Source: Liolophura sinensis | Lineage: Eukaryota; Mollusca; Polyplacophora; Chitonida; Chitonidae | Assembly (NCBI RefSeq): GCF_032854445.1 | Contig: NC_088306.1 | Location: 30,911,764-30,975,763 of the forward strand | Length of the DNA: 64,000 nucleotides | Direction: 5' to 3' | Part shown: positions 54,353 through 64,000 of the stretch, in pieces | How the letters are laid out: the number at the start of each line of letters is the position of its first letter | Numbering within the stretch: the first letter of the stretch is position 1 | Position numbers and translations under genes: made by a program | Notes under the pieces: generated by a model | Told to the model about the DNA's origin: nothing | Seen by the model: the letters and a program-made list of their open reading frames with translations, nothing else | The model's database searches: none

Positions 54353-54474
54353 ACCAGCTTGTTTTTTCTTGGTCAGTCAATTTTTCTTGGTCAATGTTGG
54401 GTGACCAACAATTATTTGGTCTCAGCGACAAGGTTCTCCGGAGAGTGCATGCAATATGTACTAAAGGCATGGTA
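54353..54474. other. Unassigned sequence
   Basis: It has two near-repeats of TTCTTGGTCA (54367, 54388). Nothing else is recognised. Confidence 0.4.
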
Positions 54475-54725
54475 GTACATTTATTTATTTGATTTGATTT
54501 GATTTGTCGTTCGGACATTATTATTACGAATGATTCATTTATACGACGATCGCCTTCTTAATACAGCGCGGGGGAAACTAACGACCATCCGCAGCTTGCT
54601 GTCGGACCTTCTCACGTACCATCGGAGAAGCCAGCATGAGTTGGACTTACAGCGATCGCATTGTTGATAAGAATCCTGGGTCCCTGGGCATGGCTGGTGT
54701 GCTAACCCTCTCGACCACGCATGTA
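54475..54725 (-). mobile_element. tRNA-derived SINE, copy 6 (old)
   Basis: The minus strand shows a degraded tail with (AAATC)n, the block CGACCATCCGCAG (complement of CTGCGGATGGTCG) at about 54581, AGCCAGCATGAG, the B-box complement region, and a head ending near GTGCTAACCCTCTCGACCACG at about 54699. The central hairpin is lost. Confidence 0.7.
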
Positions 54726-54837
54726 GTACATGTAACACCTTTTGGTATTCCCTGCATGTAGGCAATGCAACTAACCTGCAGAGTGCCATATGAACCATAC
54801 ATAATAACTAGAAGCTGTTTAGAAGGTGCATTTTAAA

Positions 54838-54895
54838 TTGAATGAATGGAAGAATGATTATGGCTCAACGCCAAAAAGGCAACATTTCAGCCTAA
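54838..54895 (-). mobile_element. LINE 3' tail only
   Basis: (ATTC)n, the TTGAGCCATAAT motif and a decayed hairpin (minus strand). It is an extreme 5'-truncation of less than 60 bp. Confidence 0.65.
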
Positions 54896-55880
54896 TCCTG
54901 TACAATTCAAAGTTTAAATGCATATAAATTGTCAGATATGCTACAGCTGATTTTCTGAGCAGTCTTCAGATTGAAACGGGCAATCGGACTTCCAATCTTT
55001 AGATCAGTACTGCAGACGATAAACAGATCGCCCTTTTCACACACAACAGTACACCAGGCATCAGAACTATGGGTTAGCCGTAATATTCGCCTTCACCCAC
55101 AGAGCAGATGGTGGGGGATTTGAATAGAAATATGGAACTTACCTTTTTACGCATCTCAGTGGTGGAGGTCACTTTGCATTGTCTTCTCTTCCGTCAGATC
55201 ACTTGCGCTGAAATCAGCACAAAATATCACAATTTATTAAACAATAGCAATTTTATTATCAACAGTAATAGGTGTTTGCAGCAAGTATTTAGTCACATGA
55301 TTGTTGCCGTACAGCGGGATGCTAACATACTCTGGACACCATCTTTAACAAACGCGGAAACGTAATTCGCAAGAGATTATCAGGGATTTTTACAGAAAAT
55401 TAAGCAGTAAAAAATCCAAAGAAATTTGAGCTATTACGTTAGCCCAGGTTATTACATTCCCAAAATATTAGCTGCGTCTGGGCAATGTTGTAATAATTAT
55501 CACAAATACGATACTAAGTATAAATGTTATACTCATTCAGTCTTTATGTTCTTATTTAAAAGTGAATGGTATAGACACAAACTTTGTATTCTGAATGAAA
55601 ATTATTGGACTTCTGTGTAAATAGAAAATAATTCTCTGAATAATGACCTTTTTATCTCGGTCGAGCCTCTTAAGGGAGTATTTATACATAGAAGATTACG
55701 TAAGCTATAGTTTTTATTGTTTGAAAATAGTAGTTATCTTTCTTAAATAATGTTCTATATAAAGCTAATTTTTTGTTTAGAATTTCTAAATCCATTATTT
55801 TCTATTACAAAAAGAGCACATCATTGCTTTCGGTATGTAATTTATCCATTTTCACCTAGATGAAAACGTTATTGTAGGTT
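54896..55880. other. Apparently unique DNA
   Basis: No repeat or exon recognised. Confidence 0.45.
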
Positions 55881-55886
55881 GTAAAA

Positions 55887-56008
55887 GAATAAATGATGAT
55901 TATGGCTTAACGCCACATTTTTCAGCGTTTCAGCAATATCGAGGCGAGTTCAAACACGAGAGTATGATTTTTTATCGATATGGTGGTGAACATCAAAAAA
56001 TGAAGAAA
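55887..56008 (-). mobile_element. LINE 3' UTR end
   Basis: (ATTC)n-like start, TTAAGCCATAATC, a damaged hairpin, and the adjoining 3' UTR as in LINE-7 (the TTTTTATCGATATGG run corresponds to TTTTCGATGTGATGG). It is interrupted at about 56008 by a PLE end. Confidence 0.7.
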
Positions 56009-56009
56009 A

Positions 56010-56540
56010 CAGATATAAGCGTCATGTCGACATTCGTATACTATTCGTAGTCCGTAAAGGGGCGGTCTAAGTCGATAATCATAAGATCCATTTCCAAAAC
56101 AACGTTTAACACCAGCTCCAAAAGACAAAGTGTATGTTAGAAATTATACAATAGGAATAAGCGGTATAAAGAGAAAACGGTTATAGTTTTCAAGGAGACG
56201 GGCAGTCAGTGGAAGATTATGCCGGGCATGAATTCATGATTCAAAGTTCAATTTCGTATTCCATAAATGAGTTCCAAGTAAAAAACAATTTAAACAAGTA
56301 TCTCAGTCGCGCTTTGATTGTAACATAAAGGCATCCATGCACATGTAATCAGCATGGCTAACTTTACGGCTCTAGCCCCAGGTTAAGCGGTATTAGATAC
56401 AGTTCGAAAATTACGAGCGTTACAGACCTTAAAGGAATAGATTGTGATTCAAATCAGTGGACTATTACGTCTTTCCCTTTAATATGCGAGGATCTCATAA
56501 GTTGTCTGTTTTGCCACGTAGTAGTGTTTAATCAGCTGTT
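56010..56540 (-). repeat. Penelope-like element pLTR, 5'-truncated copy
   Basis: In reverse, this matches 60830-61350 along its length, including AACCTGGGGCTAG (complement at about 56377) and the terminus (complement ATATAAGCGTC at about 56012). It is joined to LINE 3' UTR sequence exactly at the terminus. Confidence 0.75.
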
Positions 56541-58739
56541 TCCTTCTGAGACAATTCTGATACACATTAAGGCTGTTTAAAACGAAAAAGTAAAAGGGAA
56601 TTATCCCTGACGTAATCAACTAAGGCCTCAACCAGGAGGCCACAAAGCCTGGTTGCCCATTGTAATATTAAGGAGCATTGTGCTTCGCACAACAAAGGGG
56701 TTGTCTCGTCTGTAACACTGAAGAGAAGAGGGTACAGATGGTGCTACATCGGTTTTTTTTGTTCTGGTCTTTTCTTTAATAAAAACATCACCCACTATTA
56801 CAATGAGTTTTTATAGTGTATTCACCAGGGTTCCAGATAACTTGCCTGATGACTGTTTACTCATCCATTTCAAATAAATGTGAGAAAAATGTAAACCGTG
56901 TAATCTCATTCGGCCAGAAAACGAAGATGGCCGAGCTCAAAATGTGCTTCGTTGTTGTTGTAGTACAACATGCGTAATCCCCCCTTATTATCTGAAACGA
57001 CCACCGATACGTAAAATAAATTTTGCGTATCTTGGTGTCTTGATGTGTATATAGTACGCAAGATTTTGAAAACTGGATGTGTATTTATGGAAAAATTATG
57101 TGCAATTTATGCAAATACGCACGGCTCTGATTCATACTGTGGCTCTGATTCATACATTTATTATAGATGCCACAGGACATCTGAACTGTTACCCGATCAC
57201 AATGATCAATCGATTCCTTATTACCCGCCAATATCAGTTACACGAATGGCTGATTTTCAATGGAAGAAATAATTGTGATAATAGCACACATAGTGTCAAG
57301 ATGAAAACTAAACTGGAGTTGAAGTGATGTCAACCATAATGAGAAGTAGTTGTTCTCATATCCAGGGTTCACTAAAAAGGTGGGCGATGTATATGTACAG
57401 ACACCTGTTTCATGTACAGTAGCCGGGTGTTTCATATAAAACTCCACTCTAATGATATTACACGCATGTCAACCCAGCCGCTTGTTGAATGTTACACATG
57501 CAATTGCTTAAAAAAAGTACGCAGAACCCTGGATATCATGATTAACAATTCACCTCAGCATGCATGTTACTAAATAGCATCTCAAATGAAATAAATAATG
57601 ATCACGAAACAATTAATATAAATGAAAGATATAAACTTAAAATAATTACTTGAAGCATATCAGGAATAAAATAAACTAAAAAATTTCTCTAGCTACAAGT
57701 CAGTGTCAATGGAGACAATACCAGAGCGACTGGAGGTACATGTAAAGCTGGAATTGTTCTGGTTGAACTTCCCAAATATAACGCGTGTATTCAGACCAAG
57801 TAAGTTAAAAACAGAACAACACTGCAAAATTATAATTGCAAGCTGTGTTTGCCAGGGTCCATGTCATTCATTGTTTGTGTTAAATATCGTTTTCATTATG
57901 AAAATAGGTCATAGACATTTTCAAACGCATAACCACTAATAGGAAATTACACACAGGTGGCAATGAAAACCAGGCTGTTTACACAATATGTTTATCAAGT
58001 TATTTTCATTTATTTTCTTCGGCCGGTTACCAAGGGATACTTATTGATGTTACAAACAGGGAAGAAAAGCAGATTCGGAATCACAAAATATCAAACTTCA
58101 TATTTTCAACCAATGTAAACTTTTAAAGTTTTTAACTGATTTAATGCCTTTTTAAGCTAAATGTAGTTAGGATATTAAACAATCTGTCAGCTCGATGTTG
58201 AGGAAATTACTGAATACATTTATAGATTTTACTTTTTCTTAGTTTTTTAATTTTAAAAAATTTATAGACTTGACTGAAAATGCAAGATGGCCTCCAAAAG
58301 TGCTTTGTTGAGAACTGAACTGGGAGTTATTACGAATTCAGCTACTTTGCAAAGTTAGGACATGCTGGAAAGCAGACATCTATTCTCTCCTATCAGGTTC
58401 CATTCTTTTCAAACGTCCTATTTTATATTTAACAATGGACCTATTTAAGCTGCTAGACAAATGAACTAAATTTCCTTCATATTATTCATATTTACCGAGG
58501 TTGAAGTTGGTGAAAGGGTTAAAGTAAAATGAGCATGAGTCCATCCCTTGCTCCATTTTTACCAGGTTCAGACTTATTAGGTGATTTGAAAATTCTTGTT
58601 TCCGTTTTAAAACCGCTACAACCTGTGATCTCCTCGGCTAATCATTTCTGATTAATTAATTCACATGGCTAATTAACATAATACAGGATCTTTAGTCAAT
58701 GTTATCAAAATCAGCATTGCTTCCACAAAAGATAACAAA
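56541..58739. other. Apparently unique DNA
   Basis: No gene or known repeat recognised. Two small hairpins at about 56630-56690 (CAACCAGG/CCTGGTTG, TTGTGC/GCACAA) and a short direct repeat GGCTCTGATTCATAC at about 57122 and 57140 are the only visible structure. Confidence 0.5.
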
Positions 58740-59335
58740 ATGTACGAAGACTCAGTCCATCAAGTAGACTTTCGCGAAGTGCAGCAAATCCAAACGTCTT
58801 ACAGAAGAACTTGATGCTCATATGCATATACCGTACAAAGACGTATTCATATGGGATTTCTCTACTCTCTATACTACATTTCCTCACAAAGATGTTATTG
58901 AAAGAATATCGTCGTTAATTTAGTTACTAAAACAAGTCACCGTTACATTAACGTCAGAAGCAATAAGGCTTCCTTTAGTTCTACTATTTATAAAGGTTAC
59001 GACTCATGGGATGTTACATTATTTATTGAAAGTCTCATCTATGTGACTTTCGGGGATACCATTCACCAAAAGTTCATAGGTATTCCAATGAATACAAATT
59101 GTGCGCCTCTTTGGCAGACCTATACCTGTTTTCATATGAATACGACTGTATGCAGACATTTTTTTTTAAAGTAATATCTTTACAGCTCGATCCTTTCCAT
59201 TTACCAAGCGGTATATTCATGATCTACTGGCGTTAAATAACCTCCATATTTGCTGAAACGGTGAAGAAAATCTATCCGCCTTCACTGGATTTAATTGAGA
59301 CAACAGATAGTCCTGATGGTACATCTTATTGGATG
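58740..59335 (+). pseudogene. Penelope-like element RT fragment
   Basis: Read across frames: WDFSTLYTTFPHKDVIERI (RT motif A with its aspartate, about 58850-58920), then KASFSSTIYKGYDSWDV, then FIGIPMNTNCAP (motif B, about 59070-59105), ADLYLFSYEYD, and the run after motif C up to TTDSPDGTSYW, where PLE-D starts. The YxDD motif itself is deleted or scrambled near 59205-59225. This shows what PLE-C and PLE-D have lost. Confidence 0.72.
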
Positions 59336-59997
59336 AACTACAACAATATATATAGGACTAACGCTGGGAATAGTGGTGCATGTTCCCAGGGCGAGTCAAT
59401 AAATAATTCGTTCGCACTAAGACCCATTTCCATCCAAATACCGGATATATTTGAGAACATTAAACATGGTATTTCTACCAAACCGTGTTCTATCCAACTG
59501 AACGATTGTTTGACACTAAATTTCCAGAGCAAACATTTAACTATTTCCAATGTGGACATACCAATTGTCTTACATGTCCATCATTTGATACATCCGCCAC
59601 ATCCTCACTGACTGGTAAATGTTATTCTGTTAAATCCTACGGTAACCTAAGTTGCATTGCGTCCAACTGTATCTACTTGGTAACATGCAAGAAGTGTGGT
59701 CAGCAGTATGTTGGGAAGACCACCCAGAAACTACGTCTACGGGTGAACGGGCACCGTAAGTCCGTGCGCAAGAAACAATTGCTGATAGGCAAGTATTTCT
59801 CTGCCTCCGACCATGAGTGGGACTATTTCAGCATTCAAAAAATAGAATCGGTTTATCCATCAACAAATGAGACAGATGTCGAATTTGAACGTAAAATCCG
59901 TGATCGTGAGCTTTTCTGGATGCTAGACATTGGTTCAGTCTTCCCATATGGGTTGAATGATAACGTTATGGGAATCGGTAATGTAACATCTAGCTAA
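59336..59997 (+). pseudogene. PLE-D GIY-YIG endonuclease region
   Basis: The frame 59485-59997 carries the Cys-rich zinc run CGHTNCLTCP, then CKKCGQQYVGKT with both tyrosines and the glycine, the LRVNGHRKSV arginine-histidine stretch, RELFWMLD and FPYGLNDNV. This is the best-kept copy of the nuclease and zinc run. The N-terminal region (59333-59611) is in another frame, so one frameshift near 59540 is needed, or the two are separate. TAA at 59995-59997. Confidence 0.78.
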
Positions 59998-60128
59998 CCA
60001 CATGACTCTCATCATAAGAAATTTATTCAAATACCATAAAGGTAGACCTCGTAGTCATGGTAAGAGGAAGTTCAACAGAAACATGATTCACAAACACGTT
60101 ACAGTTAGCTATTTAGTACGATTGTCGT

Positions 60129-60764
60129 ATGACACCAATATACTCTACACACAGTATTATATGCACTGCCATTGAACTTGCTAAAACAGGTCTGTTTTCA
60201 TATGAATACGACTATATGCAGAAATTACTTAAAAGTAATATCTTTAAAGCTCGATCCTTTCCATTTACCAAGCAGTATACTGATAATCTCCTGGCGTTAA
60301 ATAATCCCCACATTGCTGAAGCGGTGAATGAAATCTATTCATTGGATTGAAAGGGGACAACAGATAGTCCTGATGGTACATCTTATTTGGATCTATATCT
60401 GTACAAAGACGAACAAGGTCTTCTTTCACGCCGCCTTTACGACAAAAGGGATAATTTCAATTTTAATACTGTAAATTATCCTTATTTGGATAGCAATATA
60501 CCAAAGGGCCCTGTATATGGCGTATACATATCTCGCTTTGTAGCATTTGCCAGATCTTGCGTAAATTGTGATGACTTTAATCTGCGTCCCAAGCTGTTAG
60601 TTCAAAAACTAGTTTGTCAAGGATACTCCATCAAACGCCTTCATTCTAAGTTTCTCAAATTTTACAATGAGTGTAACACTCGTTGGAAGGTAGGGACAGA
60701 GCGTGCAGAATCTCTGGCGATTTGCAATATAATCAACAACATAGAAAGCTCTATTGTTATTTAA
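60129..60764 (+). pseudogene. PLE-D RT C-terminal part
   Basis: 60129-60350 carries FSYEYDYMQKLL and QYTDNLLALNNPHIAEAVNEIY; the RT motif C that should read YxDD is YTDN, so the active site is lost. 60387-60764 continues in another frame with LYDKRDNFNF, PYLDSNIPKGPVYGVYISRFVAFAR, RPKLLVQKL and FLKFYNECN, the typical C-terminal region of this RT family, and ends at a TAA (60762-60764). No nuclease domain follows the RT, which fits an N-terminal location. Confidence 0.75.
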
Positions 60765-60767
60765 CAA

Positions 60768-61350
60768 CATAGACGGCGCCGGTTGTCGAGTGTAACCGTC
60801 TATCTTGTAGACAGCTTTTATAGAGACTAGCATGTTATGTGTAACATCACACATGGCGCCTCGTATAGTATGAGATTCTTACATATTAAAGGGAAAGACG
60901 TAATAATCCATTACCTTTGAATCACAATCTGATCGATTAGGGTCTGTACCGCTCATCATTTTCGAACTGTATCTAATATCGCTTAACCTGGGGCTAGGAG
61001 CCGTAAAGTTAGCCATGCTGATTACATGTGCATGATGCCTTTATGTTACAATCAAAGCGCGACTGAGATACTTGTTTAATTGTTAGTTAACTTGGAACTC
61101 ATTTATGGACTACGAATTTGAACTTTGATATGGAATTCATGCCTGGAATACCCCTGTCTGCCCCGCATCATTGAAAACTGATGACCGCTATTCTCTTGTG
61201 TATTACCGGCTTTATTTCCTATTTGTATAATTTCTTACATACCTTTGTCTTTGGGAGCCGGTGTTAAACGTTGTTTTGGAAATGGATCTTACGATTATCG
61301 ACTTGGAACGCCCTTCACGGACTACGAATAGTATACGAATGTTGGACAAG
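60768..61350 (+). repeat. Penelope-like element pLTR, downstream copy of PLE-D
   Basis: It matches the upstream pLTR of PLE-A (150-670) in the same orientation. The end is slightly damaged (TTGGACAAGAC instead of TCGGACTTGACG). It meets LINE-13 at about 61351. Confidence 0.72.
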
Positions 61351-61798
61351 ACAATGTTGATAACTTCCTGATATGCTACCGAGCTAAGAATATGAATGAC
61401 ACCAAACGTCAGTTGCAGCTTTGTCGGAATAAAATCGAGAAATGGGCAACTGAAAACGGTTTTAGATTTTTAACGTCTAAAACCATCTGTATGCATTTTG
61501 TAATAAATGGAAACTTCTTCCTGACCCTGTACTTGATTTTTGTGATGAACAGATTTAAATTGTTGAGGAAACAAAATTTATAGGGATAATATTTGCCTGT
61601 AAGCTATCTTTTATTCCTCATATAAAAATGCTTAAAGCTAAATGTAAAAAGGCTCTCGATGTAATTAAGGTCATGTCTAGCACCGATTGGGGTGCTGACC
61701 GATCAGTTTTACTTGATTTATATCGATCTCTTGTGAGGTCTAAATGGGACTATGGATCCGACATTTAGTGTTCCGCTAGGAAGTCGTATATTAAAATG

Positions 61799-62072
61799 GT
61801 GGGGGTTCTCCGTTGCTCAGTCGGTTAAAGCGCTAGCGCAGCGTTATGACCCAGGAGTCTCTCACCAATGCGGTCGCTGTGAGTTCAAGTCCAGCTTATG
61901 TTGGCTTCCTCTCCGGCCGTACGTGAGAAGGTCTTGCAGCAACCTGCGGATGGTCGTGGGTTTCCCCCGGGCTCTGCCCGGTTTCCACCCACCATAATGC
62001 TGGCCGTCGTCGTATAAGTGAAAAATTTTTGAGAACGGCGTAAAACACCAATCAAATAAATAAATCAAATAA
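61799..62072 (+). mobile_element. tRNA-derived SINE, copy 7, with 9-bp target duplication
   Basis: Full length, flanked by ATTAAAATG (61790-61798 and 62073-62081). Box A TTGCTCAGTCGG is at about 61813, box B GTTCAAGTCC at about 61881. The central CCGGGCTCTGCCCGG hairpin is intact. The tail stem CGTCGT/ACGGCG pairs with one G-T wobble. The end is (AAATA)n. Confidence 0.92.
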
Positions 62073-62274
62073 ATTAAAATGCTGAATCCTGTTTATCACT
62101 AAGATTTGAGGCTCGGCCTTGGTGCTTTTAGAACCTCACCAGTAGAGAGTTTACCCGTGGAGACAAATGAGCCTTCTTTATATAACCGAAGTATATAATT
62201 GAGTCTTCAATATGCTACAAAGCTTAAAGTTCATCACACAAACCCTGCCTATGACTGTGCTTTTAATTCATCAT

Positions 62275-62544
62275 GGGGCCTCCGAGGCTCAGTCTGTTAG
62301 CGCGCTAGCACAGCGTAATAACCCAGGTGTCTCTCACCAATGCGGTTGCTGTGAGTTCAAGTCCAGCTCATGCTGTCATCCTCTCCGGCCGAAGGTGGGA
62401 AGGTGTGCCAGCAACCTGCGGATGGTCGTGGGTTTCCCCCAGGGTCTGCCCGGTTTCCTCCCACCATAATACTGGCCGCCGTCGTATAAGTGAAATATTC
62501 TTGAGTACGGCGTAAAACACCAATCGAATAAATAAATCAATTAA
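62275..62544 (+). mobile_element. tRNA-derived SINE, copy 8
   Basis: Full length, with head GGGCCTCCGAGGCTCAGTCTG, box B GTTCAAGTCC at about 62355 and an intact tail hairpin CGCCGT/ACGGCG. The flanks TTAATTCATC (62263) and TTAATCCATC (62545) form an imperfect duplication. Confidence 0.9.
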
Positions 62545-63830
62545 TTAATCCATCCTGTGTATACAATTTAAGAAAAATCCCAACAAGATCCCTCTGTTTG
62601 GTTTTCTGGTGTGGGACCATGTTCTGGAAGCTAACATCAAGCTAAAGAATTTAGCCCCGGTGTCTTCTCCCTGACTACTTCCACAATATGAATTAATATT
62701 TGATCTACGCAAGCATAAAAAATCAGATACGCAAGCTCTCATTATTTAGCAGAGTTTCGCTATAATTAAGGCCAATTATATGGATTATAAATTTGTAAAC
62801 ACTGACGGGTCAGAGGATGGGGACAGGGTTGCGACAGCGGCTGTCTTAGAACACCGGGTCACTTGTCTTCGTCTAACACTTTGTCTTTTCTGCAGAGGCC
62901 AGAGCTATACTCTTATCATATGTTTTCTCTGAGTGTGCCCAGAGGGCAGTGATATGCACTGACTCCTTGTTTTTTTTTCTTTGGCAAGTGAGAATAATAA
63001 ATTTAAAAATCCATTCATTCTTGAGATAATAGCCTTGCATAGAAACTGGTTAAAAGAGGTAAAGACATCATATTCTGTTGGATACAAATTCATATGGCTA
63101 TGCATGGAAACAAAGTCGTGGACAGGGAAGGCAGCCTTATATAAACCTGTATCTCATTTTAAAGTCCCGTACTCTGACTTTCGCCCAAATAGTCTTAAAT
63201 ATTTCGTCGCTTTAGCAGGGTGAATTGCAGGTCCATAATAAATTGCATGCCATTCATCCTGCCATTGGCTACAATTCTTATATTTGTGGAATGTCTCGTA
63301 GAGACCAAGTAGTTTTAACGAGATGCCGTATTGGACATTCTCATCTGACACACAATTTCATCTTACATGGGAGCAGTACTCACGACTGTGTTGGATGTGA
63401 TTCACAATATGGCATCAAACATATCCTCGCTGACTGTGCAGACTTTGTCCATGTTCGGCAAAGATTCTACACAGTCAACTCTATATATGATTTATTTGAC
63501 AGCATCGCTGGCGATGTTGTCATAAAATATTTGAAGGCCATTTGTCTACATCATACAATATAAATTTTGATTGTTATAAATATTTATAGATAAACAATTA
63601 TATACAGGTAGATTCCTACATATACTATTTTTAAAATATGATGGTTTTCCAGTTTTAACTCTTATTTTTCTTTTATCTGATTGTAAACACGTCTATACTT
63701 TTTGTTTTACCTTTGATGTTTTACACCATCATATCGAAAACCTTAACCGTCTCGTTTTTTCACCATGTTCTCGCCACGATATGCCTGAAATATTGCTGAT
63801 GTGATTTTAAACCATAATCATTCATTCATT

Positions 63831-64000
63831 CTCAGCCGAAGCCAGAGCTTAATCAACATCTAAAATTAAGATATGTTATTCTGAGTTTAGGTCTAATATT
63901 CTTAAATATGTTCGTCGCCTTTGGCAGGGTGAATGGAATTTAGAGGTGCATAATATACTGCACACTGTTCGCCCTGTCATTGGCTATAATTCTTATACAC
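63831..64000 (+). mobile_element. LINE-14: RNase H fragment at window edge
   Basis: It starts at SAEARA of RNase H immediately after the LINE-13 tail, skips to the region after the WIPSHTG block (VRRLWQGEWNLEVHN), and runs out of the window. It is an internally deleted copy. Confidence 0.7.

Larger units (their letters stand above)
59336..60767 (+). mobile_element. PLE-D: internally deleted Penelope-like element coding part
   Basis: The order is N-terminal region, GIY-YIG, tail region, then an abrupt jump at about 60187 into the RT just after motif B, then the RT C-terminus and stop. It starts right after an RT fragment at 59335, within a codon run that in 60374 continues normally, so one PLE lies inside or tandem to another. 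A pLTR follows. Confidence 0.78.
61352..63830 (+). mobile_element. LINE-13: 5'-truncated copy carrying two SINEs
   Basis: It starts in RT motif C (VDNFLICYRAKNMND, one aspartate lost). Pieces: RT thumb 61352-61798; after a SINE 62073-62274; after a second SINE 62545 onward: RNase H (YTDG at about 62797, damaged) and C-terminus 63225-63563 (SYICGMSRRDQVVLTRCRIGHS, DCVGCDSQYGIKHILADC). The 3' UTR has a partly decayed hairpin at about 63773 and ends in (ATTC)n. Confidence 0.83.

Noticed and set aside
55108-55365. 85-residue plus-strand frame
   Set aside because: It has no splice context, conserved motif or repeat relation; the length is within chance expectation.
56620-56700. Small structured RNA from two adjacent hairpins
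   Set aside because: The stems are only 6-8 bp, with no second copy to test covariation and no promoter box.
57045-57327. Two overlapping 75-82 residue plus-strand frames
   Set aside because: They contain a short direct repeat, overlap each other in different frames, and have no family features.

Overview
The window is animal nuclear DNA, almost certainly from a mollusc and most likely a bivalve. It holds almost no host coding sequence and no bacterial-type genes. It is AT-rich and packed with retrotransposon copies. The lineage call is inference. It rests on the dominant LINE (I superfamily, Nimbus-like), on a tRNA-derived SINE whose central and tail motifs are typical of molluscs, and on a short repeat beginning GTGCTTGGGGTTTAACGTCG that I know from bivalve sequences.

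Layout. 0-2.1 kb: a LINE scrap, then a 5' half of a Penelope-like element (PLE-A) with a GIY-YIG nuclease ORF upstream of the pre-RT region. 2.2-8.0 kb: LINE-1, nearly full length but broken. 8.0-13.2 kb: a LINE scrap, a short hairpin-tailed repeat, then a GC-richer block of broken genes on both strands that looks like the relic of a multi-gene virus-like or large DNA element, ended by a LINE 5' UTR. 13.6-25.3 kb: SINEs, LINE-2, -3 and -4, a possible LTR and unassigned sequence. 25.4-30.8 kb: LINE-5. 31.7-31.9 kb: the one convincing host feature, a GPCR exon (TM6-TM7, minus strand) with splice sites, with LINE-6 inserted antisense just upstream. 33.9-47.1 kb: nested copies LINE-7 to LINE-10, containing PLE-C and a Tc1-like transposon inside LINE-9. 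47.1-54.4 kb: LINE-11 and LINE-12, head to head. 54.4-58.7 kb: tails, a PLE terminal repeat and unassigned DNA. 58.7-61.4 kb: PLE-D. 61.4-64.0 kb: LINE-13 carrying two SINEs, and the start of LINE-14.

How the parts work together. The LINE is bicistronic. ORF1 is a gag-like protein with three zinc knuckles. ORF2 has AP-endonuclease, reverse transcriptase, RNase H and a C-terminal Cys/His motif. The two frames overlap as TAATG in LINE-1, -2, -5, -10 and -11. The LINE 3' UTR ends in a hairpin (CGCCAC...GTGGCG) followed by (ATTC)n. The SINE and a third short repeat end in hairpins of the same size and position with different but still complementary stems. This suggests that the LINE machinery, or relatives of it, recognises a structure at the 3' end of all three. 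The PLE copies show terminal repeats ending GACGCTTATA and an N-terminal GIY-YIG order, as in the Naiad clade.

No copy of any element looks intact. Boundaries are usually good to 5-20 bp where two elements meet, and looser elsewhere.
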